Source: Deltaproteobacteria bacterium (GTDB lineage Bacteria; Desulfobacterota; Binatia; DP-6). From it: DNA of 40,011 bases. The translations under genes were made by a program, and so were the position numbers. Positions 21,957 through 29,689 of this stretch are shown piece after piece. A model generated the notes under the pieces. That model did not search any database and was not told the origin of the DNA. It worked only from the letters and a program-made list of their open reading frames with translations. How positions within the stretch are numbered: position 1 is the stretch's first letter; each line of letters opens with the position of its first letter. The stretch is taken from positions 1 to 40,011 of the forward strand of contig VBKF01000120.1 in assembly GCA_005888095.1 (NCBI GenBank), read 5' to 3'.

Positions 21957-22379
21957 ATGCGGATGGTGGACAGGAGGGACGCGGCGCGCCGACTGGATCT
22001 CTCGGGCCGCCTCGTGCTGGTCGTCGAGGACAACGAGAGCTGCGCCGAGGCGGTCTCCGACTGGCTCGCGAGCTGCGGCGCGCTCGTGGAGACGGCCGAC
22101 TCCGTGCGGGGCGCACTCGAACGCGTCCGCACCGCGTCGCCCGACGTGGCCCTGATCGATATCTGCCTGCCCGACGGCAGCGGCTGGGACTGCGTCGACC
22201 GCATCCGGACCGCGACGATGGGCGGCAAGCTCATGCCCGTGATCGCGATCACGGGCTACGCGCAGCGGGATGTCGCGCGCGAGGCGGCGGAGCACGGTGT
22301 GCGCTACGTCGTCACCAAGCCCATCGAGCCGGACGCGCTCGCCAGCGTCCTCGACGCCTGCCTGGACGCCGCGGCATAG
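21957..22379 (+). CDS. Single-domain response regulator (REC only)
   Basis: This is a 140-residue stand-alone receiver domain. The acidic pocket is in VVEDNES, the phospho-acceptor Asp in ALIDICLPDGSGWD, the switch Thr in AITGYA and the conserved Lys in VTKPIEP. All needed residues are present, so it should accept phosphate from a histidine kinase, but there is no output domain and no kinase gene nearby. It could act in a phosphorelay or by protein-protein contact. The start is ATG 21957; ATG 21963, two codons later, has AGGA 5 nt upstream and is equally possible. Confidence 0.88.
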   Translation: MRMVDRRDAARRLDLSGRLVLVVEDNESCAEAVSDWLASCGALVETADSVRGALERVRTASPDVALIDICLPDGSGWDCVDRIRTATMGGKLMPVIAITGYAQRDVAREAAEHGVRYVVTKPIEPDALASVLDACLDAAA

Positions 22380-22483
22380 CGGGCTACGAGCCCGGCTCGA
22401 GATGGAATCTCCGCGCGCGCCGCGCGCGCGCGGCCGAGCGAAGCGAGCGAGGAGTGAGGACCCGGCGGGCTCCGCCCGACGGG
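22380..22483. repeat. Hairpin-rich noncoding block after the response regulator
   Basis: The segment starts with CGGGCT-acg-AGCCCG (22380-22394), continues with a long CG-alternating palindromic stretch (22411-22433), then a CGAGCGA/AGCGAGCGAGG near-direct repeat (22435-22452), then CGGGC-tcc-GCCCG (22466-22478). The density of small hairpins looks like a REP-type or dispersed structured element, not a gene. Whether copies exist elsewhere in the genome cannot be seen here. Confidence 0.45.
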
Positions 22484-22504
22484 GCGAGGGGCGGAGCCCC
22501 TCGC
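22484..22504. terminator. Strong bidirectional hairpin between convergent genes
   Basis: GCGAGGGGC (22484-22492) and GCCCCTCGC (22496-22504) form a perfect 9-bp stem with a GGA loop. It sits between the convergent response-regulator and small membrane-protein genes. There is no U-run, so it may act with Rho or as an RNA-stabilising end. Confidence 0.45.
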
Positions 22505-22508
22505 TGAT

Positions 22509-22736
22509 CTAGCTCATCCGCCAGCGGTGCGACCAGCGCGGGATCAGCCACCGGGCGAGCCGCCGCAGCCGGCGAATGACCGCCCACGCGGCGGCATGCG
22601 GCCCGGTGGCGTGGTAGACGAGGAGGGCTGCGAAGAACAGGGCGAGCGCCGCGGCGAAGATCACCGCCACGACGGCGAGCCAGCGCAGGTCGCTCGCCGC
22701 CACGTCTCGGCTGTCAGCTTGGAGCCGGCGGGCCAC
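22509..22736 (-). CDS. Small single-pass membrane protein, unknown function
   Basis: The 75-residue product has one clear membrane helix (about residues 19-42, WLAVVAVIFAAALALFFAALL). A strongly basic, amphipathic Arg/Trp-rich tail follows (RRLRRLARWLIPRWSHRW). I do not recognise a family. The start is GTG 22736 with a purine-rich GAGGGGGGAAAGG ribosome-binding run just upstream, which supports it as a real gene. The C-terminal basic helix could lie on the membrane surface. It is convergent with the response regulator and divergent from the large secreted-protein operon. Confidence 0.55.
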   Translation of the reverse strand: MARRLQADSRDVAASDLRWLAVVAVIFAAALALFFAALLVYHATGPHAAAWAVIRRLRRLARWLIPRWSHRWRMS

Positions 22737-22878
22737 CCCTTTCCCCCCTCATGGCGGCGGCGACCATACCCGAGACGGTGTGTCGCGTGCCACCCTCAGG
22801 GCGTTCCCGGCATCGGACTCGCACGCTCGCGCCTCATCCTCTTTTTCCAGCCGAGACCACTGCTTCCGTAGGCCGAGT

Positions 22879-22895
22879 CATCCCTTTCTGGGATG
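22879..22895. promoter_or_regulatory. Inverted repeat next to putative operon promoter
   Basis: CATCCC (22879-22884), loop TTTCT, GGGATG (22890-22895) is a perfect 6-5-6 inverted repeat. It ends 8 nt before the -35 element at 22904. It could be an operator or a small hairpin. Confidence 0.35.
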
Positions 22896-22903
22896 CCTTT
22901 CCA

Positions 22904-22932
22904 TTGACCATTCCCGGCTCCAGTCGTACGGC
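22904..22932 (+). promoter_or_regulatory. Putative promoter of the secreted-protein operon
   Basis: TTGACC (22904-22909) and TACGGC (22927-22932) are 17 nt apart. A strong GGAGGAGGG ribosome-binding site (22956-22964) and the ATG at 22968 follow. The -35 is good and the -10 is weak, as for the dnaE promoter candidate. Confidence 0.4.
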
Positions 22933-22967
22933 CCGCGACGCCCGGTGTCCGCAACGGAGGAGGGTCC

Positions 22968-25900
22968 ATGAATCGCCTGTTCGCGCTGCCCCTGCTCGCC
23001 GTCGTCCTGCTCGCCGTCCCCGCCAGCGGCGAGTTCCCGTTTCCGGCCAACCCGAACCGCTGCGACAGCTCGGGCCTGCCGCTCGGCTGCATCCCGCTGC
23101 CCAACGAGATGAGCGGGGGCGCGGGCAGCTGCAACGGCGAGAAGTGGAAGTACGCGAGCACCAACTTCTGCACCACCGACCCCGCCGTGGACGGGAGCCC
23201 GAACGAGCTCCTCGGCGTGAGCGGGATGAGCGTCGAGATCGCGTGGCGCCTCGAGACGGGGCGGCCGGATGTGGTGATCGCGGTGCACGACTCCGGGATC
23301 AAGTGGAACGACGGCGGCGACATGAGCCAGCTCCGCAGGAAGCTCCACCTGAACCCCGGCGAGCTGCCGGCCCCGAACCCCGTGGGCGGCTGCCACGCCC
23401 CCATGGGCGGCGACCCGCGCGACTGCAACGGGGACGGCGTCTTCAACATGCCCGACTACGACGGCGACCCGGCGGTCGTGGACATGAACGGGAACGGGAT
23501 CACCGACCCCGAGGACCTGATCATCCTCTTCTCGAACGGCGTCGACGATGACGGCAACGGCTACGTCGACGACATCTCGGGCTATGACTTCTTCGAGTTC
23601 GACAACGATCCCTTCGACGAGGTGCAGTACGGACACGGCACCGGCGAGGCCGAGGACTCGACCGCCGAGGCCAACAACGGCGGCGACCTCGGCGCCTGCC
23701 CGAACTGCATGGTGATGCCGGTCCGCGTCGGCGACAGCTTCGTCGCCGACGTGAACTCGTTCGCGCAGGGCGTGGTCTTCTCGGTCGACACCGGCGCGGC
23801 GGTCATCCAGGAGGCGCTCGGCACCTACAACCAGTCGAAGTTCGCCCAGCAGGCGATCGACTACGCCTACGCGCACGGCCTGCCCGTCATGGCGTCGGCC
23901 GCCGACGAGGACTCCTGGCACCACGTCTTCCCCGGCCCCTACGTCCACACCATCATGGTGAACGCGATCGCCGACTTCGGCGTCCCGACCGAGCCCAACT
24001 CGTGGCTCTTCCTGAACGGCTGCACCAACTTCGGCGGCAACCTCCAGGTGTCGGTCTCCGCGACCTCCTGCTCCTCCGAGGCGACCGGCCGCAGCTCGGG
24101 CATCGCCGGTCTCATCGTGTCGGCCGGACGCGACGCCGTCGACGCGCATACGCTCACCTCGCCCCTCACCGCGAACGAGATCCGCCAGGTCATCACGCGG
24201 ACGGCCGATGACATCAACTTCGACGTCCCCGGCGGGCCCGCGGGGACGCCGCCCTCGACCGGCGGTCGGACGGTGGCCTTCCCCGACACCTCGCGCTACG
24301 CCACGCAGGCGGGCTTCGATCAGTTCACCGGCTACGGCCGCATCAACGCCCACAGCGCGGTGGCGCGGGTGCTGGCCGGCCAGATCCCGCCCGAGGCGGA
24401 CGTCACCAAGCCGGTGTGGTTCCAGCTGCTCGACCCCGAGCGCGACGGCCCCTTCACGGTCGAGGGCCGGCTCGCCGCCGAGCGCGCCCCGGGCGGGTAC
24501 ACGTACCGCGTCCAGATCGGCTACGGCGTGCAGCCGGTCGAGGCGGACTTCATCGACATCGTGACCTTCGGCGCCACGCGCACGACGCCGCTCCAGGGCG
24601 TCCTGGCGACGATCACGCCGGCCGACATCCCGGCCCCGACGGCCGACCAGATCGCGCGGCGTCAGAACCAGCTCCCCGATCTCACGTCCGACTACGATCA
24701 GTTCACCTACACGATCCGGGTGCAGGTGCGGGACCAGCCCGGCAACCAGCTGGGCGAGGATCGCCGCACGATCTTCATCCACCACGACCCGGACCTGAAG
24801 GCGCCCTACCCGCTGAAGATCGGCGGCGACGGCGCCTCCTCGCCGGCGCTCGCCGATCTCGACGGCGACGGCAAGGCCGACATCGTCTTCGGGACGAGCG
24901 ATGGTCTGGTCTACGCCAAGCACGCCGACGGCTCGGATCTCGCCGGCTGGCCGGCGGCGGGAGATCCGATCCCCTACAACCCGGGGTCGCCGGCGTACGC
25001 GACGGCAGCCATCCCGACCCCCATCCGCGGCGCGATCCTCGCCTCGGTCGCGATCGGCGACATCGACGGCGACGGCTACCTCGACGTGGTGGCCGCGGAC
25101 ATGGAGGGCAAGGTCTACGCCTGGGATCACCAGGGCGTGCTGAAAGCCGGGTTCCCGGTCCACGTGAACTACGCCTACTCGACGCACGCCGTGCGGGTCA
25201 GCCCCGACGAGCACAGCGACAACCGCGTCGACCGCGCGATCGTCGCCTCGCCCGCGCTCGCCGACCTCGACGGCGACGGTGGCCTGGACATCATCGTCGG
25301 CGCCAACGACCGGCACCTCTACGTGTGGGACGGGTTCGGCAACCCGCGGGCCGGCTTCCCGGTCGTGGTCGCCGATCCCACCCGCGTCTCGATCGATCCG
25401 GGAACCCACAAGGTGACACCGCTCGCGGGCACTTGTAACGGCAGTCCAGGGCCTGCGAACTGCGCCTTCCGCGGCGAGAAGATCATGGACTCGCCGGCGA
25501 TCGGCGACATCGACCACGACGGCTCGCTCGACATCGTGGTCGGCACCAACGAGGAGTACAACGAGCCGATCAACGCCTCGCTCTCGAGCGGCACCAGCAT
25601 GGCGGTCGCCGAGCTGCTGGCGGCGTCCGGGTCGGCGCACCCGGCGAACACGCGCGTCTACGCCATCCACAAGGACGGCAACAACCACGGCGGCGGGCCC
25701 TTCCTCCCCGGCTGGCCGGCGAAGATCGCCTTCTTCACCGCCGAGATCCTCCCGGACGTCGGCGAGGGCATCAACGCGTCGCCGGCGCTCGCCGACGTCG
25801 ACGGCAACGGCACGCTCGAGACCGGCGTGTTCTCCGCCGCCGGTCCGGCGTATCTCCTGAACGCGGACGGCACCTCCTTCTACGGGAGCGACTCGAGCGG

Positions 25901-27023
25901 CAACTACCGGGTGATGCAGACCGAAGGGGGCTCCTCCACCAGCCCGGACATGCCCTCGATCCCGTCGATCGGCGAGGGCGCATTCGGCGACCTCACCGGC
26001 AGCGGACAGCTCAGCTTCGCGGCGCCCGCCGCCGGCATCGGGCGCCTGCTCGCGATCGTCCTGGCCGACCAGCAGCTCACCGCCGACGATCACATCGACG
26101 CCTGGCTCGCGACGACCGGCAACTTCCAGCCGAGCTTCCCGCATCACATGGAGGACCTGCAGTTCCTGACCGGCGCGTCGATCGCCGACGTCGGCGGCGC
26201 GCCGACGCCCGAGATCGTCGAGGGCTCGGCGGGCTATTTCGTCCACGCCTACGACGTGACCGGCACCGAGCCGACGGGCTGGCCGAAGTTCACGGGCGGC
26301 TGGCACGTCGCCAATGCGGCCATCGGCGACGTGGACGGCGACGGGCTGAACGAGGTCGTCGCGCTGACGCGGGAGGGCAATCTCTACGTCTGGGACACCA
26401 CGGCCCCGGCCGGACCGCAGCAGTGGCCGAAGAAGCGCCACGACCTCCGCAACACGGGCAACTACAACGAGCCGCAGGGCCTGACCGGCAACCCGACGAC
26501 GACCACGACCACGACGACGCTTCCCGGCGGCACCACGAGCACGACGACCACGACCACGAGCACCACCACGACGACCGTGCCGGGCTTCACGGGCACGCTC
26601 GACGCGCGCCGGGCCCGAATGAAGCTGCCCGACGGTCCCATGAACGACCGCCTCACCCTGACCGGCTTCCTGTCGCTTGGCGCGGGCAGCGACGGCATCG
26701 ATCCCACGCGGGACGGATTCAGCCTCGTCCTGACCGGCGTCCGCTTCGACATTCCCGGGAGCGCGTTCACCGGGTCGGCCGGTCGATGGCGCTACCGGGA
26801 CCCGAACGGTCTGGGCTCCAACCCGGACGGCATCACCTCCGTGATCGTGCGGCGGCAGCGTGACGGCAGGTACCGGATCAACGTGCGCGGCCGGAACATG
26901 GAGCTCTCCACCTTCGACGGCACCACGGACCGCACCGTCCAGGTGCGGGTCGAGGTCGGCAACGACCGGGCGGCGGCGAACCTGACGTTCCGCCGGGTCG
27001 GCCGGGACCTGAGGTACCCATGA
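22968..27023 (+). CDS. Secreted subtilisin-fold (S8-like, Ser-less) protein with FG-GAP propeller and C-terminal beta domain (A)
   Basis: This is a 1351-residue exported protein. A signal peptide (1-21) is followed by an S8 peptidase-like domain (about 55-500). Asp D108 (VHDSGI) and His H223 (YGHGTGEA) are kept. The catalytic Ser position reads Thr (T373, SEATGRSSGIAG against SGTSMAAPHVAG), and the oxyanion Asn position reads Asp (D313). It is probably inactive, or a Thr variant. A beta-sandwich segment follows, then FG-GAP/VCBS repeats (about 612-1160) with calcium-loop cores such as ALADLDGDGKADIV, IGDIDGDGYLDVV and IGDVDGDGLNEVV, a likely integrin-type propeller. A poly-Thr linker (1177-1206) precedes a C-terminal beta domain (about 1207-1351). 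It is the first gene of the operon; its stop overlaps the next ATG (ATGA). The paralogue is at 35702. Confidence 0.88.
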   Translation: MNRLFALPLLAVVLLAVPASGEFPFPANPNRCDSSGLPLGCIPLPNEMSGGAGSCNGEKWKYASTNFCTTDPAVDGSPNELLGVSGMSVEIAWRLETGRPDVVIAVHDSGIKWNDGGDMSQLRRKLHLNPGELPAPNPVGGCHAPMGGDPRDCNGDGVFNMPDYDGDPAVVDMNGNGITDPEDLIILFSNGVDDDGNGYVDDISGYDFFEFDNDPFDEVQYGHGTGEAEDSTAEANNGGDLGACPNCMVMPVRVGDSFVADVNSFAQGVVFSVDTGAAVIQEALGTYNQSKFAQQAIDYAYAHGLPVMASAADEDSWHHVFPGPYVHTIMVNAIADFGVPTEPNSWLFLNGCTNFGGNLQVSVSATSCSSEATGRSSGIAGLIVSAGRDAVDAHTLTSPLTANEIRQVITRTADDINFDVPGGPAGTPPSTGGRTVAFPDTSRYATQAGFDQFTGYGRINAHSAVARVLAGQIPPEADVTKPVWFQLLDPERDGPFTVEGRLAAERAPGGYTYRVQIGYGVQPVEADFIDIVTFGATRTTPLQGVLATITPADIPAPTADQIARRQNQLPDLTSDYDQFTYTIRVQVRDQPGNQLGEDRRTIFIHHDPDLKAPYPLKIGGDGASSPALADLDGDGKADIVFGTSDGLVYAKHADGSDLAGWPAAGDPIPYNPGSPAYATAAIPTPIRGAILASVAIGDIDGDGYLDVVAADMEGKVYAWDHQGVLKAGFPVHVNYAYSTHAVRVSPDEHSDNRVDRAIVASPALADLDGDGGLDIIVGANDRHLYVWDGFGNPRAGFPVVVADPTRVSIDPGTHKVTPLAGTCNGSPGPANCAFRGEKIMDSPAIGDIDHDGSLDIVVGTNEEYNEPINASLSSGTSMAVAELLAASGSAHPANTRVYAIHKDGNNHGGGPFLPGWPAKIAFFTAEILPDVGEGINASPALADVDGNGTLETGVFSAAGPAYLLNADGTSFYGSDSSGNYRVMQTEGGSSTSPDMPSIPSIGEGAFGDLTGSGQLSFAAPAAGIGRLLAIVLADQQLTADDHIDAWLATTGNFQPSFPHHMEDLQFLTGASIADVGGAPTPEIVEGSAGYFVHAYDVTGTEPTGWPKFTGGWHVANAAIGDVDGDGLNEVVALTREGNLYVWDTTAPAGPQQWPKKRHDLRNTGNYNEPQGLTGNPTTTTTTTTLPGGTTSTTTTTTSTTTTTVPGFTGTLDARRARMKLPDGPMNDRLTLTGFLSLGAGSDGIDPTRDGFSLVLTGVRFDIPGSAFTGSAGRWRYRDPNGLGSNPDGITSVIVRRQRDGRYRINVRGRNMELSTFDGTTDRTVQVRVEVGNDRAAANLTFRRVGRDLRYP
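26496..26585 (+). repeat. Poly-threonine linker (ACN-rich low-complexity tract)
   Basis: Thirty codons form blocks of 8, 2, 6 and 5 Thr separated by LPGG and single Ser residues and ending VPG (residues 1177-1206 of the product). It links the propeller to the C-terminal domain. Thr-rich linkers before an LP motif recur in secreted proteins of Binatia-like genomes. They may be O-glycosylated; that is inference. Confidence 0.85.
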
Positions 27024-29689
27024 CACGGCGAGCGTGGCGACACCTGACCGCCGGCCTCGCGCTGCTCGTCGCGGCGAGCGCGCCGGCCCTCGCCCAGACG
27101 GTGTGCACCCCCTTCGACCAGCCGCCCGGCACGGTGCTGCGCGACGCCCACGGCGTGCCGCACATCTTCGCGAGCAGCCTGGACGACCTGAGCTTCACGA
27201 ACGGCTACGTCGAGGCCCAGGACCGTCTCTTCGAGATGGAGATCCTCCGGCGGGCGGGGAAGGGCACCCTCTCCGAGGTTCTGGGCGCGTCCCAGCTCGA
27301 GATGGACAGCACCATCCGGCGGGACCTCTACACGGCGGCCGAGCGGCAGGCGCAGTTCGACGCGCTCCCGGCCGCCGACCAGGAGACGCTCGCCAGGTTC
27401 GCCGACGGCGTGACGCTCTACATCTGCCAGGCGCGCCTCGACAGCTCGAAGCTGCCCGCCGAGTACGCGGCGCTCGGCTTCCTGCCCGACGACTGGACGG
27501 CGCTCGACACCGTCGCGGCCGCGGACTTCCTGATCGGCGTCTTCGGCGCCTTCGGCGGCGACGAGGTGCACGATGCCGCCTTCTTCTTCGACGTGAAGAG
27601 CCGGCTCGGAAGGGCCAGGGCGAGGCGCGTGTTCAACGACCACTTCCCGCTCTTCGACCCCCAGAGCCCCGTCACCATCCCCCAGCTGGAGAAGACCTTC
27701 GACGATCCGCTGCGACACTCGACGCGGCCGTTCTCGAGCCGACAGCTCCGGGTGCTCGAGCAGTACCTCCCGAGCCTCAACGCCGCCGCGGGGCTGAGCA
27801 GCGCGGAGGCGCAGGCGAGGGCCGCGACCGAGGACCTGCTCGGCGTACGGGCCGCGCGCCATCATCTCGCCTCCAACGCCATCCTGGTGAGCGGCGCGCT
27901 CACCGATACGGGCAACCCGATCCTGCTCGGCGGCCCGCAGGTGGGCTACGCCATCCCGAGCTTCTTCTTCGAGGTGGGGCTGCACGCGCCGGGCATCGAC
28001 GCGGAGGGCGTCACCCCGCCCGCCGGCCCGGGCATGGTGATCGGGCGCACGCGGGACTTCGCCTACACCATCACGTCGGGCATCTCGGACCAGGTCGATA
28101 CCTACCTCGAGGTGCTGAACCCGGCGAACGCCAAGCAGTACCTCTTCAACGGCGCCTACGAGGACATGAGCTGCCGCACCGAGACGTTCACCGTGCGGGA
28201 GCCGCCGCCGCCGGCGGGCTCGGGCGGTGCGCCCATGACCGTGCAGCGCGAGTTCTGCCGCACGCGCCACGGGCCGGTCTTCTTCCGCGACAACCGGGTC
28301 GCCTTCAGCCACGCCTACGCGCACCGCAACCTGGAGCTTCTCTCCGCCGCGAACTGGCTCCGCATGGCACAGGCGACCAACCTCTCCCAGTTCAAGACGC
28401 TGGTCGACGGCGAGTCGATGTCGTTCAACTACCACTACGCCGACAACGCGGGGACCATCGCCTACTTCCACGCCGGGATCCGGCCGCTCCGCCCGAACCG
28501 CTCCGATCCTCGCTTCCCGCTCATCGGCACGGGTGCTCAGGAGTGGCAGGGCTTCCTCCCCAAGGACCAGATGCCGGGAATCGTGAACCCGGCCCAGGGG
28601 TGGCTCACCAACTGGAACAACAACCCGATCCGCGGCTGGTCGAGCGCCGACGTCCGCGAGCTGTGGGGCACCGAGCATCGCGTCCAGGCGCTTCAGGACG
28701 GCATCCTGCACGAGCTCGGCGTGGACGGGAGACTCTCCGTCGACGACGTGAACCTGGTGATGTTCCAGGCCGCCAAGAAGGACGAGTACGCGGGCGGGCG
28801 GGGCGCCTTCGACGGCCGCCCGGCCGTGGCGGGCCCGTTCGTGGCGCTGTCGGCCGCGCTCGACGCGCTGCCGGCGACCGACCCCGACAAGGCCTCGCTC
28901 ATGGCGGGTCGTGACTTGATGGGCGCGTGGATCAACGCGGACACGAACGCGCCGATGACGGCCATCAAGACCGGCATGGCGATCACCCGCACCGTGCACG
29001 GCGCGCCGCTCATCGACCTCGACGGCGACGGCTTCAACGAGCGGAACGGCGCGGCGCTCTACGAGCGCTGGCGGGAGATCCTCCAGCACCGCGTCTTCGA
29101 CGACGAGCTCGGGCGGTTCGTGAGCCCGCTCGTGTACGATCCGGCGCCGGGCGCGAACACGGGCGACCACGGTGGGGGCGACACGCAGGACAGCGTCCTC
29201 CTCCACGCCCTCTCGGGCGTCAGCCCCAACGGCCGGCGGACCATCAACTACTTCGACGACATCCGGACACCCGAGCGCGAGACCGCCGCCTTCCAGCTGG
29301 TCGAGAGCCTGCGCCAGGCGATGGCGGAGCTCGGCGACTGCCTCGCCCCCATGCCGGCGACCTGCCGGCACGCGAACCACGTGAACGTCTTCACCTCGCT
29401 CGGGGCGGCGCCGAACCAGACCATCGGGCAGACCCGCGGCGGCGTCGACCGCGGCTCCTACAACCAGATCATCGAACTCGCGCCGACGCTGTTCAGCGTG
29501 AACGTCCAGCCGCCCGGGCAGTCGGGCTTCATCAACGCGACGCTGCTGGCGGAGATCGAGGCCAGCTCCGGCGCGCAGCAGCGGATGATCATGGATCAGG
29601 CGCATCTCACCGACCAGCTCGATATCTACGAGCGCTTCGAGTACAAGCCGATGCCCTTCACCATGGCCGAGGTGATGGCGGCGCAGTGA
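27020..29689 (+). CDS. Penicillin-G-acylase-type Ntn hydrolase, secreted (B)
   Basis: This is an N-terminal-nucleophile amidase of the penicillin acylase family, 889 residues with a signal peptide (1-25, ending ALAQ). Such proteins are exported as precursors and self-cleave before the nucleophile Ser, here S285 in LASNAILVSG. Downstream segments match penicillin G acylase: GGPQVGY, the GLHAPGIDAEGVTPPAGPGM strand, and TNWNNNP carrying the conserved beta-subunit Asn. The alpha-subunit region has GVPHIFASSLDDL and GYVEAQDRLFEMEI. Family substrates include N-acyl-homoserine lactones, penicillins, N-acyl amino acids and other N-acyl amides; this one is not known. ATG 27020 overlaps the previous stop (ATGA), and its own stop overlaps the next start (TGATG), so translation is coupled on both sides. 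Confidence 0.92.
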   Translation: MTRRAWRHLTAGLALLVAASAPALAQTVCTPFDQPPGTVLRDAHGVPHIFASSLDDLSFTNGYVEAQDRLFEMEILRRAGKGTLSEVLGASQLEMDSTIRRDLYTAAERQAQFDALPAADQETLARFADGVTLYICQARLDSSKLPAEYAALGFLPDDWTALDTVAAADFLIGVFGAFGGDEVHDAAFFFDVKSRLGRARARRVFNDHFPLFDPQSPVTIPQLEKTFDDPLRHSTRPFSSRQLRVLEQYLPSLNAAAGLSSAEAQARAATEDLLGVRAARHHLASNAILVSGALTDTGNPILLGGPQVGYAIPSFFFEVGLHAPGIDAEGVTPPAGPGMVIGRTRDFAYTITSGISDQVDTYLEVLNPANAKQYLFNGAYEDMSCRTETFTVREPPPPAGSGGAPMTVQREFCRTRHGPVFFRDNRVAFSHAYAHRNLELLSAANWLRMAQATNLSQFKTLVDGESMSFNYHYADNAGTIAYFHAGIRPLRPNRSDPRFPLIGTGAQEWQGFLPKDQMPGIVNPAQGWLTNWNNNPIRGWSSADVRELWGTEHRVQALQDGILHELGVDGRLSVDDVNLVMFQAAKKDEYAGGRGAFDGRPAVAGPFVALSAALDALPATDPDKASLMAGRDLMGAWINADTNAPMTAIKTGMAITRTVHGAPLIDLDGDGFNERNGAALYERWREILQHRVFDDELGRFVSPLVYDPAPGANTGDHGGGDTQDSVLLHALSGVSPNGRRTINYFDDIRTPERETAAFQLVESLRQAMAELGDCLAPMPATCRHANHVNVFTSLGAAPNQTIGQTRGGVDRGSYNQIIELAPTLFSVNVQPPGQSGFINATLLAEIEASSGAQQRMIMDQAHLTDQLDIYERFEYKPMPFTMAEVMAAQ

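Noticed and set aside
22878..27026. Minus-strand open frame of 1382 codons opposite gene A, and similar ones opposite B, C, B' and A'
   Set aside because: Same antisense artefact; the plus-strand frames have signal peptides, catalytic motifs and ribosome-binding sites.
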